The translations under genes were made by a program, and so were the position numbers. Shown one piece after another: positions 40,690 through 40,814 of a stretch of 40,814 bases of DNA (positions within the stretch are counted from its first letter, which is position 1; the number at the start of each line of letters is the position of its first letter). This DNA comes from Mameliella sp. CS4 (GTDB lineage Bacteria; Pseudomonadota; Alphaproteobacteria; Rhodobacterales; Rhodobacteraceae). The stretch lies in assembly GCF_019392335.1 (NCBI RefSeq), contig NZ_JAHXRQ010000033.1:1-40814 (forward strand), written 5' to 3'. The notes below the pieces were generated by a model. It saw only the letters and a list, made by a program, of their open reading frames with translations. It was not told the DNA's origin and ran no database searches.

Positions 40690-40814
40690 TCAGGCCCCTT
40701 TTTCTTGCGCTACCGCTTCGCTGCTTGAGCGCGGGCGGTTCATACGATTTTCGATGAGGTCGTCGACGACGGAGGGGTCGGCGAGGGTGGATGTGTCGCC
40801 GAGGGCGCCGTAGT
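40690..40814 (-). CDS. acs: acetyl-CoA synthetase, C-terminal end (partial)
   Basis: The frame entering from the right edge reads YGALGDTSTLADP, then VVDDLIENRMNRPR and a stop at 40692-40690. This is the conserved C-terminus of AMP-forming acetyl-CoA synthetases (DTSTLADPSVV signature). The enzyme makes acetyl-CoA, AMP and pyrophosphate from acetate and ATP. The final ten residues after ENRMNR are variable. The downstream adk overlaps functionally by recycling AMP. Confidence 0.88.
   Translation of the reverse strand, partial: YGALGDTSTLADPSVVDDLIENRMNRPRSSSEAVAQEKGA

Noticed and set aside
1..40814. CRISPR arrays, tRNA or rRNA genes, insertion sequences, integrases
   Set aside because: No regularly spaced repeats, RNA gene signatures, transposase motifs or terminal inverted repeats were seen on either strand.

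Overview
The window is high-GC DNA with short intergenic gaps and many 4-base start/stop overlaps. Gene content points to an alphaproteobacterium of the Rhodobacteraceae (Roseobacter/Paracoccus type): a complete beta-hydroxyaspartate cycle cluster (bhcR/bhcABCD), TRAP transporters, a BoxR-type XRE/shikimate-kinase regulator, a Hint-domain protein, and an ActP/DUF4212 pair. This placement is inferred from gene content, not from a database search. I see no tRNA, rRNA, CRISPR array, insertion sequence or phage gene.

Layout. 1-978: the 3' end of an unrecognised gene and a glutathione S-transferase-like protein. 985-6531 (minus): an oligopeptide ABC transporter operon transcribed oppA-B-C-D-F, with a block of three hairpins between oppA and oppB. 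6729-15072 (minus): an eight-gene, mostly overlapping operon with a Ser/Thr kinase, an FHA protein, a PP2C phosphatase, a GTPase-like protein with a broken P-loop, two dynamin-type GTPases, a small roadblock-like protein and a protein of unknown function. A degenerate Hint protein lies upstream behind a good terminator. 16062-21555: bhcR divergent from bhcABCD, which converts glyoxylate plus glycine to oxaloacetate, followed by a D-2-hydroxyacid dehydrogenase, an ABM-domain monooxygenase and an inositol-dehydrogenase-like enzyme.

24531-33243: an aromatic or hydroxycinnamate uptake and activation locus. It has a TRAP transporter with two tandem substrate-binding proteins, an SDR, a feruloyl-CoA-synthase-like ligase, a small CxxCxxCxxxC protein between two terminators, a BoxR-like regulator and a stand-alone C-terminal piece of 3-hydroxyacyl-CoA dehydrogenase. 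Four TGCA tetramers over a TATAAT box upstream of the TRAP genes look like the operator of this regulator. 33240-37586 (minus): a membrane-anchored DnaQ-type exonuclease, a small membrane protein, a cNMP/CBS/DUF294 signalling protein and a RibD-type reductase. 37842-40814 (minus): acs (3' end), adk, DUF4212 and an ActP-like symporter, an acetate uptake and activation unit carrying its own adenylate kinase.

The best candidate for an undescribed system is the 6.7-15.1 kb operon. It pairs the kinase/FHA/phosphatase triad familiar from the threonine-phosphorylation control of type VI secretion with dynamin-like GTPases and a roadblock-like protein, and it has no secretion genes nearby. I infer a phospho-regulated membrane-remodelling or GTPase switch complex.
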